This document shows, in pieces, positions 17,218 to 26,262 of a stretch of 64,000 nt of DNA. Source of the stretch: Streptomyces sp. AC555_RSS877 (GTDB lineage: Bacteria; Actinomycetota; Actinomycetes; Streptomycetales; Streptomycetaceae); NCBI RefSeq assembly GCF_019049245.1, contig NZ_JAGMUK010000064.1, forward strand, positions 62,001-126,000, written 5' to 3'. Positions within the stretch are counted from its first letter, which is position 1. Each line of letters starts with the position of its first letter. The notes beneath the pieces are model-generated. The model saw only the letters and a program-made list of their open reading frames with translations. It was not told the DNA's origin and did no database searches. The position numbers were made by a program, and so were the translations under genes.

Positions 17218-18210
17218 CTACGGGAAGTCGTACGCCTCCACCTCGGCCAGATACCGCGCCCGCCGCTCCTCGTCGTGCTCCAGGAAGGACGCGACGAAGG
17301 AGTTGCGGGCCAGCTCGCGCATCCGGTCCTCGCCCAGGCCCAGCGCCTGGCGTACGGCGTCGAAGTTGTCGCCCGCGTAACCGCCGAAGTAGGCCGGGTC
17401 GTCGGAGTTGACCGTGCACAGCAGCCCGGCCTCCAGCATCGCGGGCAGCGGGTGCTCGGCGAGGACGTCGACGGTCCGCAGCCGGACGTTGGAGAGGGGG
17501 CAGAGCGTCAGCGGGACGCGGTCCCGGACGAGCCGTTCGACCAGTTCGGGGGACTCCATGCAGCGCAGCCCGTGGTCGATCCGCTCGACGCCGAGCACGT
17601 CCAGGGCCTCGGTGATGTACTCCGGCGGCCCCTCCTCACCGGCGTGCGCCACGCGCCGCAGCCCGAGGGCGGCGGCGGCCTCGTACACCTCGCGGAACTT
17701 CGCCGGCGGATGCCCGACCTCGGCCGAGTCGAGCCCGATGCCTATGATCCGGCCGAGGTAGGGCTTCGCCGCCTCCAGGGCCCGAAGCGCCGACTCGGCG
17801 GACTCGTCGCGCAGGAAGCACATGATCAGCTGGGTGGATACGCCGTGCGCGGCCTCGCTGTCCCCCAGCGCCCGCCACAGCCCCTCCACGACCGTCCCCA
17901 TGCCGACGCCCCGTGCGATGTGGGCCTGCGGGTCGAAGAAGATCTCCGCGTGCCGGACGCCCTGTGCGGCGGCGCGGGCGAGGTAGGCGTTCGCGAGATC
18001 CGCGAAGTCCTGCTCGGTGCGGAGCACGGCCATGAGCTCGTAGTACAGGTTCAGGAAGGACTGCAGATCCTCGAACCGGTACGCCTTGCGCAGCTCGTCC
18101 GTGTCGGCGTACGGCAGCTCGACGCCGTTGCGGGCGGCCAGCTCGAAGGCCAGCTCCGGCTCCAGGGTGCCTTCGATATGGAGGTGCAGTTCAGCTTTGG
18201 GGAGGGACAT
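17218..18210 (-). CDS. Adenine deaminase-like (adenosine deaminase superfamily)
   Basis: A 330-residue metal-dependent amidohydrolase that deaminates a purine. The metal motif HLHIEGTLEP, the FFDPQ segment, HAGEEGPPEY, the catalytic glutamate region and NSDDPAYFGG are all present. The EGTLEP and HAGEEGPPEYI forms resemble the branch containing the Pseudomonas aeruginosa adenine deaminase rather than classical adenosine deaminase, so adenine (giving hypoxanthine) is my preferred substrate. TACCAT six bases before ATG 18210, without a Shine-Dalgarno, points to a leaderless transcript separate from the RNase Z gene 20 bases upstream. Confidence 0.85.
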   Translation of the reverse strand: MSLPKAELHLHIEGTLEPELAFELAARNGVELPYADTDELRKAYRFEDLQSFLNLYYELMAVLRTEQDFADLANAYLARAAAQGVRHAEIFFDPQAHIARGVGMGTVVEGLWRALGDSEAAHGVSTQLIMCFLRDESAESALRALEAAKPYLGRIIGIGLDSAEVGHPPAKFREVYEAAAALGLRRVAHAGEEGPPEYITEALDVLGVERIDHGLRCMESPELVERLVRDRVPLTLCPLSNVRLRTVDVLAEHPLPAMLEAGLLCTVNSDDPAYFGGYAGDNFDAVRQALGLGEDRMRELARNSFVASFLEHDEERRARYLAEVEAYDFP

Positions 18211-18230
18211 CGAAGCATGGTACGGCGGTT

Positions 18231-19136
18231 TCACCGACGCTTCGGAACCGGGACCCTCAGCAGGTCGTGCGCGACCGTCAGCTCGCCCTCGAACCCGGCG
18301 GCCCGCGCCTGCCGCTCGAACTCCTCCGGCTCGGAGTAGCGCTGACTGAAGTGGGTGAGCACGAGGTGCCGCACACCGCCGTCCCGCGCGACCCGCGCGG
18401 CCTGACCCGCTGTCAGGTGCCCGTGCTCGACGGCCAGTTGCTCGTCCTCGTCGAGGAACGTCGACTCGATGACCAGCAGGTCGCAGCCCTCGGCGAGCGC
18501 GTACACCCCGTCGCACAGCCGGGTGTCCATGACGAACGCGAACCGCTGCCCGCGGCGGGTCTCGCTGACGTCGTCGAGGGAGACATCGCCGAGGACCCCC
18601 TCGCGCTGGAGGCGGCCGACGTCCGGGCCCTTGATGCCGTGCGCGGCGAGCCGGTCGGGCAGCATGCGGCGGCCGTCCGGCTCGGTGAGGCGATAGCCGT
18701 AGGACTCGACGGGGTGCGAGAGCTTGCGGGCGTCCAGGGTGTAGCCGGGGGTTTCCGCGAGCACGCCGTCCGCCGCCACCGGCGCCTCGACCAGCTCGAC
18801 CGTCTCGCGGTAGGCGGTGGCGTACCGCAGCCGGCCGAAGAAGCGCTGCCCGGAGCGCGGGTAGTGGGCGGTGACCTCGTGCGGGACCCGGTCGAGGTTG
18901 ATGCGCTGGATGACGCCGGCGAGGCCCAGCGAGTGGTCTCCGTGGAAGTGCGTGACGCATATCCGGTTCAGGTCGTGCGCGGCGACCCCGGCGCGCAGCA
19001 TCTGCCGCTGTGTGCCCTCGCCGGGGTCGAACAGGATGCCCTCGCCGTCCCACCGCAGCAGGTAGCCGTTGTGGTTGCGGTGCCGGGTCGGGACCTGGCT
19101 GGCGGTGCCGAGGACGACCAGTTCACGTACGGACAC
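18231..19136 (-). CDS. rnz: Ribonuclease Z
   Basis: A 301-residue metallo-beta-lactamase-fold endonuclease that removes 3' trailers from tRNA precursors. It contains THFHGDHSLG with the zinc histidines, a mid-protein histidine in LSHPVESYG (which also matches the exosite-proximal region), FVMDTR with the bridging aspartate, and the C-terminal LTHFSQRY. Length is normal for the short (ElaC) form. GTG 19136 follows the HIT gene stop by 20 bases, so they probably share a transcript. Confidence 0.93.
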   Translation of the reverse strand: MSVRELVVLGTASQVPTRHRNHNGYLLRWDGEGILFDPGEGTQRQMLRAGVAAHDLNRICVTHFHGDHSLGLAGVIQRINLDRVPHEVTAHYPRSGQRFFGRLRYATAYRETVELVEAPVAADGVLAETPGYTLDARKLSHPVESYGYRLTEPDGRRMLPDRLAAHGIKGPDVGRLQREGVLGDVSLDDVSETRRGQRFAFVMDTRLCDGVYALAEGCDLLVIESTFLDEDEQLAVEHGHLTAGQAARVARDGGVRHLVLTHFSQRYSEPEEFERQARAAGFEGELTVAHDLLRVPVPKRR

Positions 19137-19156
19137 GGTGACTTACGTCCTTCTGG

Positions 19157-19510
19157 TCAGCCGGGGGGCCACTGCAGGCCACGGCCGCCGAGGACGTGCG
19201 CGTGGGCGTGCCAGACGGTCTGCCCGGCGCCGCTGCCGGTGTTGAAGACGATGCGGTAGCTCTCCAGCTTCTCGTCGTCGGCGACGGCCTGGGTCTCGCG
19301 CAGGACGTCGGCGGCGAGCTCCGGGGCGTCGGTGGCGAGCGCGGCGGCGTCCTTGTGGTGGGCCTTCGGGATCACCAGGACGTGGGTGGGCGCCTGGGGG
19401 TTGATGTCCCGGAACGCGACGGTGGTGGCGGTCTCACGGACGATCGTCGCCGGGATGCCCCCCGCGACGATCTTGCAGAACAGACAGTCGTCCTGCGGTT
19501 CCCCTGCCAT
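19157..19510 (-). CDS. HIT family nucleotide hydrolase
   Basis: A 117-residue histidine-triad protein of the HINT branch, which hydrolyses purine nucleoside phosphoramidates or related nucleotidyl compounds. The triad is H101, H103 and H105 in HAHAHVLGG. Cys-9 and Cys-12 with His-51 and the triad region form the usual zinc site of this subgroup. AAGGAGG eight bases before ATG 19510 is a strong ribosome binding site. It is first in an operon with RNase Z. Confidence 0.93.
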   Translation of the reverse strand: MAGEPQDDCLFCKIVAGGIPATIVRETATTVAFRDINPQAPTHVLVIPKAHHKDAAALATDAPELAADVLRETQAVADDEKLESYRIVFNTGSGAGQTVWHAHAHVLGGRGLQWPPG

Positions 19511-19589
19511 GCGTGTGCCTCCTTCACGCCGGTGATCTCTTACACGGGGCATGCTATCGAGGTGCGAGGTCCACCTCTTGTCCGACCGG

Positions 19590-19648
19590 GTCGGGTGGTG
19601 GGTGGGCCTAGGCCGGAGGGCTGGGGGCGGAGCCCCCAGGGACGGTCA
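19590..19648. repeat. Dispersed intergenic hairpin repeat, copy 2
   Basis: This copy matches 5116-5175 through GTCGGGTGGTGGGTGGGC, the CTGGGGGCGGAGCCCCCAG hairpin (19621-19639) and GACGGTCAC. The tricorn gene's stop codon (19646-19648) lies inside its right edge, so the element supplies the end of the gene and very likely its terminator. Confidence 0.8.
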
Positions 19649-22600
19649 CGGCAACGCCGGCGGGACCTTCGCCGGGGTCGACTCCAGCGCGGCCAGCGCC
19701 AGCCGGACCGCCTCGTCCAGCTGCACGTCCCGCCCCGCAGCGTGATCCTGAGGCCGCTGCACGACCTCCACGTCCGGGTCGACGCCGTGGTTCTCGACCC
19801 CCCACTCGTACCCCTCCAGCCAGAACGCGTACTTCGGCTGCGTGATCAGCGTCCCGTCGACCAGCCGGTACCGGCTGTCGATCCCGATCACCCCGCCCCA
19901 CGTCCGCGTCCCGACCACCGGCCCGATCCCCAGCGCCTTGATCGCCGCGTTGACGATGTCCCCGTCCGAGCCGGAGAACTCGTTGGCGACGGCGACGACC
20001 GGCCCCCGGGGCGCGTCGTGCGGATAGCTGTAGGGCCGCATCCCGCGCGGCACGGCCCAGCCGACGATCCGCCGGGCCAGCTTCTCGACGACCAGCTGGG
20101 ACGTGTGCCCGCCGCGGTTCTCGCGGACGTCCACGACCAGCCCTTCCCGGGCCACCTCCACCCGCAGGTCACGGTGGATCTGGGCCCAGCCGGGCGCCTG
20201 CATGTCCGGCACGTGCAGATACCCCAGCCGGCCGCCGGACTTCTCGTGGACGTACGCCCGCCGGTCCGCGACCCACGCGTGGTAGCGCAGCGGTTCCTCG
20301 TCCGCCGTGGGCACGACCACCGCGTGCCGCACCTCGCCCCCGCCGGACGGCGAGATCGTCAGCTCGATGGGCTTGCCCGCCGTACCGACGAGGAGCGGCG
20401 AGGGTCCGGTCACCGGGTCGACCGGCATCCCGGCCACGGCGACGATCGCGTCCCCGGCGTACACGGCGACGCCGGGCGCGGCGAGCGGGGAGCGGGCGTC
20501 CGGGTCGGAGGTCTCGGTCGGCAGGATGCGGTCGATGACCCAGGTGCCGTCCGCGTGCCGGGAGATGTCCGCGCCCAGCAGCCCCTGCCGGGGCCCGCCG
20601 CCATGGCCGCCGCGCGGGATGACGTAGGCGTGCGAGGTGCCGAGTTCGCCCTGGACCTCCCACAGCAGGTCGACGAGGTCGTCGTGGGTGGCGACGCGGT
20701 CCAGCACGGGACGGTAGCGGTCGAGGACGCCGGGCCAGTCGACCCCGTTCATGTCCGGGCGCCAGAAGTGGTCCCGCATGACGCGGCCGGTCTCCTCGTA
20801 CATCTGCCGCCACTCGGCCGCCGGGTCGACGGTCTGCCGTACGCGGGTGAGGTCGACGGTGATGTTCGTGTCGCTGTCGTCGTCGTTCGAGGCGCGCCGG
20901 TCGCTGGGGACGACCTTGAGCCGGCCGTCGGTCCACAGCAGGACCCGTTTGCCGTCGCCGCTGACGGCGAAGTGGTCGGCGTCGACGGCGAGGTGCTCGA
21001 TGCGCTGCTGGGCGAGGTCGTAGCGCTCCAGCTCGGTGTGCGGGTCCGGGTCGTCCGGGGTCGCTCGGGAGGAGCCGAGGACACCGCGCACCGGGTGCCG
21101 CAGCCACAGCACACCGTCCTTCGCCGCCCGCAGGTTGGAGTAGCGGGCCGCCTCCACCGGGAAGGGCACGATCCGGTCTGCGAGGCCTTCGAGGTCGATG
21201 CGGGTGGCCGGGGTGCCCTCGCTGTCGGGCGTCTCGTCCTTGTCGGGCGCCTCGAAGGGCCGGCCGTGCCGCTGCGGGCCGAACGGGGAGGGCGTGGTCG
21301 CGGCCAGCGTGATCAGGTGCGGGCGGTCGCCGACCACGAAGGCCAGGTCGAAGACGTGCTCGTCGTAGACCGGGTCGAAGGAACGGTTGGAGAGGAAGGC
21401 GAGGTGCTTGCCGTCGAGGGTGAACGCCGGGGCGTAGTCCCGGAACCGCAGCGGGGTCGCCTCGGTGACCGAGAGGTCGGTGGTGTTGGCGAGCCGGAGC
21501 TGACGCAGTGGGCCGGGGCCGGGGTGGGACCAGGCGAGCCAGGCCGAGTCGGGCGAGAAGACCAGCCCGGACACGTCCCCCTCCTCGCTGCGGTCGACCT
21601 CGCGGACCTCGCCGGTCTCGCGTTCGACGAGCAGGACGCGTCCGTCGTGCGCGGCGACCGCGGCCCGACTGCCGTCGGGTGCCATGGCGAGCCCGAGGAC
21701 CCGGCCGAGCTGTCCGGCGGCGAGCCGGCGCGGGGTGGCGCCGGGCGCGTGGCCGGTGGCGGGCGCGAACTCCAGGGCGTCGTCGCCCTCGGCGTCCGTC
21801 ACCCACACCACCCATTCCTCGCCCTCGGCGCGGAAGGTGCGCGGCAGCCGGGCCCGTACGCCGGGTTCGGCGGAGAGTGCGCGGGCCGGTCCGGCGCGAT
21901 GGGTCACCCAGTGCACGGCGCCGCGCACGGCGACCGCGCTGCCGCGCGCGGTGTGGTCGGGGGCGGCCGACCCGAACCAGCGGGTGGCGTTCACCGTGAA
22001 CGGCTGCCGGTCGGTGTGCTGCCCGCCGAGCCGCACGTCGAGGCGGCGGGGCTCGGCGCCGTCGAGGTCGTCGAGGATCCACAGTTCACCGGCGGAGGAG
22101 TACACGACGCGGGTGCCGTCCCCGGCCGCGTGCCGGGCGTAGAAACCGTCGAGGGGCGTGTGCCGCCGCAGGTCGGAGCCGTCGGCGAGGGAGGAGTAGA
22201 GGGCGCCGACGCCCTCGTGGTCGGACAGGAAGGCGATCCGGTCCCCAGCCCACACGGGGTACTCGATGTTCCCGTCGAGCTCTTCGTGCAGCCGTACGAA
22301 CTCGCCGGCACCCTCCCCGTCGCGGACGTCCCTGTCGATCCACAGCTTGCCCGCCGTGCCGCCCCGGTACCGCTTCCACCAGGCCGCCTCGCGCCCCATC
22401 GGCGCGGACAGCAGGACCGTGCCGGGGCCGCCGTGGGCGACGTCGCCCACGGGTCCGTACGGCAGGGTCGTGGCCGGGCCGCCGTCGAGCGGGATCGCGC
22501 GGGCCCAGCTGCGCCGGAGGCTGGCCTGGCCGTAGGTGCTGAGCGCGAGGACCTCGCCGTCCGCGGTCCAGCCGCGCACCTGGGTGCGGGAACTGCCCCA

Positions 22601-22870
22601 GTGGGTCAGGCGTTTGGCGGGGCCGCCGTCGACGTCGGCGATGTGCACCTCGGGGGCGCCGTCGCGGGTGGAGGTCCAGGCGACGGTGGTGCCGTCGGGC
22701 GAGATGCGGGGGTGGGTGACCGGAACGTTGTCGGCGCTGGCCCGCCAGGCCCGGCCGCCGTCGAGCGGGGCCAGCCACACGTCGTCCTCGGCGGTGAAGG
22801 CGACCAACTCGCCGTGCAGGTGGGGGAACCGGAAATACGCTGAAGTCGCGGCGGTCGCTGGCTGTGTCAC
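19646..22870 (-). CDS. Tricorn protease (S41 family)
   Basis: A 1074-residue tricorn-type peptidase, which forms large cytosolic assemblies that degrade oligopeptides downstream of the proteasome or Clp. The N-terminal half is two beta-propellers (repeats such as PRISPDGTTVAWTSTRDG). A PDZ domain and S41 catalytic core follow. The tetrad is visible at S746/H747 (GTSHAY), S968 (SGSDGD) and E1026 (VENHGVD), numbers almost equal to those of the Thermoplasma enzyme. There is no signal peptide. TAGGGT six bases before GTG 22870 suggests a leaderless transcript. Confidence 0.95.
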   Translation of the reverse strand: MTQPATAATSAYFRFPHLHGELVAFTAEDDVWLAPLDGGRAWRASADNVPVTHPRISPDGTTVAWTSTRDGAPEVHIADVDGGPAKRLTHWGSSRTQVRGWTADGEVLALSTYGQASLRRSWARAIPLDGGPATTLPYGPVGDVAHGGPGTVLLSAPMGREAAWWKRYRGGTAGKLWIDRDVRDGEGAGEFVRLHEELDGNIEYPVWAGDRIAFLSDHEGVGALYSSLADGSDLRRHTPLDGFYARHAAGDGTRVVYSSAGELWILDDLDGAEPRRLDVRLGGQHTDRQPFTVNATRWFGSAAPDHTARGSAVAVRGAVHWVTHRAGPARALSAEPGVRARLPRTFRAEGEEWVVWVTDAEGDDALEFAPATGHAPGATPRRLAAGQLGRVLGLAMAPDGSRAAVAAHDGRVLLVERETGEVREVDRSEEGDVSGLVFSPDSAWLAWSHPGPGPLRQLRLANTTDLSVTEATPLRFRDYAPAFTLDGKHLAFLSNRSFDPVYDEHVFDLAFVVGDRPHLITLAATTPSPFGPQRHGRPFEAPDKDETPDSEGTPATRIDLEGLADRIVPFPVEAARYSNLRAAKDGVLWLRHPVRGVLGSSRATPDDPDPHTELERYDLAQQRIEHLAVDADHFAVSGDGKRVLLWTDGRLKVVPSDRRASNDDDSDTNITVDLTRVRQTVDPAAEWRQMYEETGRVMRDHFWRPDMNGVDWPGVLDRYRPVLDRVATHDDLVDLLWEVQGELGTSHAYVIPRGGHGGGPRQGLLGADISRHADGTWVIDRILPTETSDPDARSPLAAPGVAVYAGDAIVAVAGMPVDPVTGPSPLLVGTAGKPIELTISPSGGGEVRHAVVVPTADEEPLRYHAWVADRRAYVHEKSGGRLGYLHVPDMQAPGWAQIHRDLRVEVAREGLVVDVRENRGGHTSQLVVEKLARRIVGWAVPRGMRPYSYPHDAPRGPVVAVANEFSGSDGDIVNAAIKALGIGPVVGTRTWGGVIGIDSRYRLVDGTLITQPKYAFWLEGYEWGVENHGVDPDVEVVQRPQDHAAGRDVQLDEAVRLALAALESTPAKVPPALP

Positions 22871-22955
22871 CCGATCACCCTATGCACGCGCGGCGACCGG
22901 TGACAGGGGTTTGCACCAGGTTTGGATCACGTGACCGACCGCCCCGGACGGCGGC

Positions 22956-23486
22956 TCACTTGCCGTCGGGCCAGCACTGGGGTGCCTTCTGGCAGTACAC
23001 GGTCTTGGTCACCGTCACCGTGACCGTCGGGCCGGGCTGATCGGGGTTGTTGACGGGCGGGGTGGTCCGCGCGTTGCAGTCTCCGAGCCCTTCCACGTGG
23101 AACCACTGCTTGCCGTCGATCTTGGCGGTGAGGTCCCCGCGCACACACGCGCCGCTGACCGCGCGGGTGACCTTGCCGGTGACGGTGATGTCCTTGCCGT
23201 CGTCGGTCTCGCCCTGGCAGTCGACGTCTGCGACGGCGTTCTCGGTGGCCGTGGGCGTCGAGCCGCTGTCGCCGTACGAGGCCGTGCAGTTGAGCCAGCG
23301 CACGTCGGCCTTCTGCCGCTCCAGTTCGTCGGTCACGGTCTGGTCGGTCGTGTACGCCACGGTCGCGGAGTTCAGCCCGCTCGGATCGCAGGCGACCGTC
23401 CCACCCACGGCGAGCACGCCCAGAGTCGCCACAGCCGCCACCCGCCGCCCGCGCGGCCGACGCCGAAACCTCGTCAACGCCCCCAT
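22956..23486 (-). CDS. Probable lipoprotein of unknown function
   Basis: A 176-residue exported protein. A strongly basic N-terminus (MGALTRFRRRPRGRR) precedes a hydrophobic segment ending GGTVAC, which can serve as a lipobox with Cys-33 lipidated, although the -3 position is unusual. The mature part contains six further cysteines (NC, DC, AC, DC, YC, QC), suggesting three disulfides, and a Thr/Val-rich stretch TVTVTVTKTV near the end. I do not recognise the family. Confidence 0.75.
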   Translation of the reverse strand: MGALTRFRRRPRGRRVAAVATLGVLAVGGTVACDPSGLNSATVAYTTDQTVTDELERQKADVRWLNCTASYGDSGSTPTATENAVADVDCQGETDDGKDITVTGKVTRAVSGACVRGDLTAKIDGKQWFHVEGLGDCNARTTPPVNNPDQPGPTVTVTVTKTVYCQKAPQCWPDGK

Positions 23487-23566
23487 GCAGGGCAGCCTGC
23501 CACCGTCCCGGCCGTCGCGGTAGAGCGCATACGGCCACTTGCGCGCCCCGCGTCTACCGTGGACGG

Positions 23567-24013
23567 ATGCGCAACGCCCGCAGTCTCAGAAGGCTCGTCC
23601 TGGACGAGCGGACCGTCTACCTGTGGAACGTGCGTCACCGGCACGGCGGCGGTGAGCCCTGCCGCGAAACCCTCACCCTGCTCTGTGACGGCATCCGCAT
23701 CCGGATCGTCTTCCGGTCCGGCGAGGGGCGCGACGCCGGCGGCGGCTATCCGGGCCACTCGGGCGGTGTGAGCGACGCGCACCACTACGTCAACCTGCAC
23801 GAACCCGGAGTCGTACGCGCCTTGGTCGACGAGGCCGCGAAGCGCGGACTGCTGTCCGGCGGCGGCGAGTTGGACGGCTGGGAACTGCTGCCCGCCGTGG
23901 CCGTCAGCCGCGCAGCAGCAGCCACTCCCGGAGCCCAGCAGGCGGCCCCTGTTCCAGACCGTCACCAGCCAGGCAGCAGGGACCGCACCGAAGCTCCACG
24001 CACGTCGGCGTAG
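23567..24013 (+). CDS. Hypothetical protein (148 aa)
   Basis: A soluble protein with no recognised domain. The first 110 residues look folded (RTVYLWNVRHRH, TLTLLCDGIRIRIVF, HHYVNLHEPGVVRALVDEA) with alternating strands and one helix. The last 35 residues are low-complexity Ala/Pro/Gln and basic. TACCGT six bases before ATG 23567 and no Shine-Dalgarno suggest a leaderless transcript. It diverges from the lipoprotein gene with an 80-base gap. Confidence 0.7.
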   Translation: MRNARSLRRLVLDERTVYLWNVRHRHGGGEPCRETLTLLCDGIRIRIVFRSGEGRDAGGGYPGHSGGVSDAHHYVNLHEPGVVRALVDEAAKRGLLSGGGELDGWELLPAVAVSRAAAATPGAQQAAPVPDRHQPGSRDRTEAPRTSA

Positions 24014-24272
24014 AAGCGTTGACGTCCTCACCTGCGCGAGCGCAGACGATTTCGGTCCGTGCCGTGCGCGGCACCACCACGGGTTCCTGCTTCGCAGGCC
24101 CTCGCCGTTCCCTGAGGGCGTCGGTCTTACATGGGCCTCCACAGGCGTCACTTCCCGCCCGTCCGGCGGTAGATCCTGTTGGATGAAACTACCGTAGCAG
24201 CGCCGTTCCCCCAGTCTGGCGAGATGCCTGCACGTCCACCCGACGGGTTACGTGTCGCACAAGCGGCCGACG

Positions 24273-25013
24273 TCAGGACCAGCGGCCGGAGCGGCCCAGG
24301 AGCAGGGCGGTCGCCGCGGTCCCGGCGGTCGACGTCCGCAGGACGGTGGGTCCGAGCCGGTACGCCTTCGCGCCCGCCTCCTCGAAGAGCGCCAACTCCT
24401 CGGGGGAGACGCCGCCTTCGGGTCCGACGACGAGCACGATCTCGCCCTCGGCGGGCAGTTCGGCGGTGGCCAGGGTCGCTTCGCCGCTCTCGTGCAGCAC
24501 GGCGGCGAAGTCTGCTTCGGCCAGAAGTGCCGCGACCTGCTTGCTCGTTGCCGCGTCCGCGACCTCGGGGAAGCGCACCCGGCGGGACTGCTTGCCGGCC
24601 TCGCGAGCGGTGGCCCGCCACTTGCCGAGCGCCTTCACACCGCGGTCGCCCCTCCACTGCGTGATGCAGCGGGAGGCGGCCCAGGGCACGATCGCGTCCA
24701 CGCCGGTCTCGGTCATCGTCTCGACGGCCAGCTCGCCGCGGTCACCCTTGGGGAGTGCCTGGACGACGGTGATGCGGGGGGACTGCGGGGGTTCCTCGGA
24801 GATCTCGGCCATGTGGACGACCAGCCGGTCCTTGCCCTCGGTGCCGACCACCTCGCCCGCCGCCCAGCGCCCGGCACCGTCGGTGAGCACGACGCTCTCC
24901 CCGGGCTTCAGCCGCTTCACGGAGACGGCGTGGCGCCCCTCGGGTCCGTCGAGGACGTACTGCCCGCCGCCGCCCGCGTCGAGGTGGTCGACGACGAAGA
25001 CGGGCGCCGTCAT
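24273..25013 (-). CDS. rsmE: 16S rRNA m3U1498 methyltransferase
   Basis: A 246-residue SPOUT-class methyltransferase that methylates N3 of U1498 in 16S rRNA using S-adenosylmethionine. An N-terminal PUA-like domain carries RHAVSVKRLKPGE. The C-terminal trefoil knot has VGPEGGVSPEE and LGPTVLRTSTAGTAA. ATG 25013 overlaps the stop of the upstream nitronate monooxygenase-like gene (ATGA). In many bacteria rsmE follows dnaJ; here one gene and a repeat lie between. Confidence 0.95.
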   Translation of the reverse strand: MTAPVFVVDHLDAGGGGQYVLDGPEGRHAVSVKRLKPGESVVLTDGAGRWAAGEVVGTEGKDRLVVHMAEISEEPPQSPRITVVQALPKGDRGELAVETMTETGVDAIVPWAASRCITQWRGDRGVKALGKWRATAREAGKQSRRVRFPEVADAATSKQVAALLAEADFAAVLHESGEATLATAELPAEGEIVLVVGPEGGVSPEELALFEEAGAKAYRLGPTVLRTSTAGTAATALLLGRSGRWS

Positions 25014-26083
25014 CGCGCCCCGCCCTGCGACAACGCTGTCCAGGCGGCGGCGAGTTCGGCCACCAGCACCTCCACCAGCTGTCCGGCGGGCAGCTCGCGG
25101 GCCATCCGGTGCCCCTGGCCCGCCCACAGCGCCATGCCCTGCGCGTCGCCCGCCTTGGCGGCCGCCTTGCGCAGCGGCGCGGTCAGGTGGTGGATCTCCG
25201 GGTAGGCGGCGGGCGCGTACGGGCCGTGCTCGCGCAGGAAGCGGTTGACCAGCCCGCGGGCCGGGCGGCCGGAGAAGGCGCGGGTCAGCTCGGTGCGCAC
25301 GTACAGGGGGTTGGTCAGCGCCTGCTTGTGCACGGCGGACGCGCCGGACTCGGGGGTGGCGAGGAACGCCGTGCCGAGCTGCGCCGCGCTCGCGCCCGCG
25401 GCGAGCACGCCGGCGATCTGGCCGCCGCGCATGATGCCGCCCGCTGCGACGATCGGGATGCCCACGGTCTCGCGGACCTGCGCTATCAGCGAAAGGAGGC
25501 CGATGCCCGAGCCGTCGGTCTCCGGGATGTCGCGGTGGGTGCCCTGGTGGCCGCCCGCCTCCACGCCCTGGGCGATCACCGCGTCGGCTCCCGCCTGCTC
25601 GACCGCGAAGGCCTCCTCGGCGGTGGTCGCGGTGACCAGGGTGAAGGTGCCGGCCCGGCGCAGCGAGTCCAGGAGGTCCGGGCTCGGCACGCCGAAGTGG
25701 AACGAGACCACCGGCACCGGGTTGTCGAGCAGCACCGCGAGCTTGGCCTCGTAGCCGTCGTCACGGCCGCACTCGGGGTCGCCCAGCTCGGTCTCGTACC
25801 ACGCGGCCTCGCCGGCCAACTGATGGGCGTACACGTCGACGGCGGCCGGGTCCGCGTACTCCGGCTGCGGCATGAAGAGGTTCACGCCGAACGGGCGGGC
25901 CGTGAGGCTCCGCAGCTGCTTGATCTCCTGGTACAGGCCGTCGGCCGTCTTGTACCCGGCAGCGAGGAAACCCAGCCCGCCGGCCTCGGACACGGCGGCG
26001 GCGAGCGTCGGTACGGAGACGCCGCCCGCCATGGGGGCCTGCACGATCGGGTGAGGGAAGAGATCGGTCAGTGCGGAGGACAT
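25010..26083 (-). CDS. Nitronate monooxygenase-like flavoenzyme
   Basis: A 357-residue FMN-dependent TIM-barrel protein of the 2-nitropropane dioxygenase / nitronate monooxygenase family, which oxidises toxic alkyl nitronates such as propionate 3-nitronate. It shows the QAPMAGG start, GVEAGGHQGTH with a conserved histidine, and the AAGGIMRGGQIAGVLAAGA phosphate-binding region. Related enoyl reductases (FabK) share the fold, so the substrate is not certain. It is translationally coupled to rsmE. Confidence 0.85.
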   Translation of the reverse strand: MSSALTDLFPHPIVQAPMAGGVSVPTLAAAVSEAGGLGFLAAGYKTADGLYQEIKQLRSLTARPFGVNLFMPQPEYADPAAVDVYAHQLAGEAAWYETELGDPECGRDDGYEAKLAVLLDNPVPVVSFHFGVPSPDLLDSLRRAGTFTLVTATTAEEAFAVEQAGADAVIAQGVEAGGHQGTHRDIPETDGSGIGLLSLIAQVRETVGIPIVAAGGIMRGGQIAGVLAAGASAAQLGTAFLATPESGASAVHKQALTNPLYVRTELTRAFSGRPARGLVNRFLREHGPYAPAAYPEIHHLTAPLRKAAAKAGDAQGMALWAGQGHRMARELPAGQLVEVLVAELAAAWTALSQGGAR

Positions 26084-26139
26084 GTCGGCATGTTGTCACG
26101 TCCTTTGAACAAGTCCGAATCGACCCTTCCCTTTGGCAT

Positions 26140-26242
26140 CAGCCCGTCCGGCGCTTGAGGACGAGGCCCTTCGGGCCGAAAGCGGGGTCTGGGGGCGCAG
26201 CCCCCAGGGACGGGAACGGGAAGGGGCGGCGGGGGCGGGAAA
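26140..26242. repeat. Dispersed intergenic hairpin repeat, copy 3
   Basis: This element lies between the DnaJ gene end and the nitronate monooxygenase gene start. It reads GTCCGGCGCTTGAGGACGAG, then the CCCTTCGGGCC hairpin, then GGGGTCTGGGGGCGCAGCCCC and GGGACGGGAACGGGAAGGGG. The same order of modules is found in 30272-30360. It is probably the terminator of dnaJ2. Confidence 0.8.
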
Positions 26243-26262
26243 CAGCCTTCCGCCGCCACTCG

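Noticed and set aside
19196..22843. A 1215-codon plus-strand frame opposite the tricorn and HIT genes
   Set aside because: The minus strand has complete tricorn catalytic residues and a HIT triad; the plus frame has biased composition and no domain.
24014..24272. Possible small gene between the hypothetical gene and rsmE
   Set aside because: I found no frame with a start, ribosome site and sensible composition in this 259-base gap.
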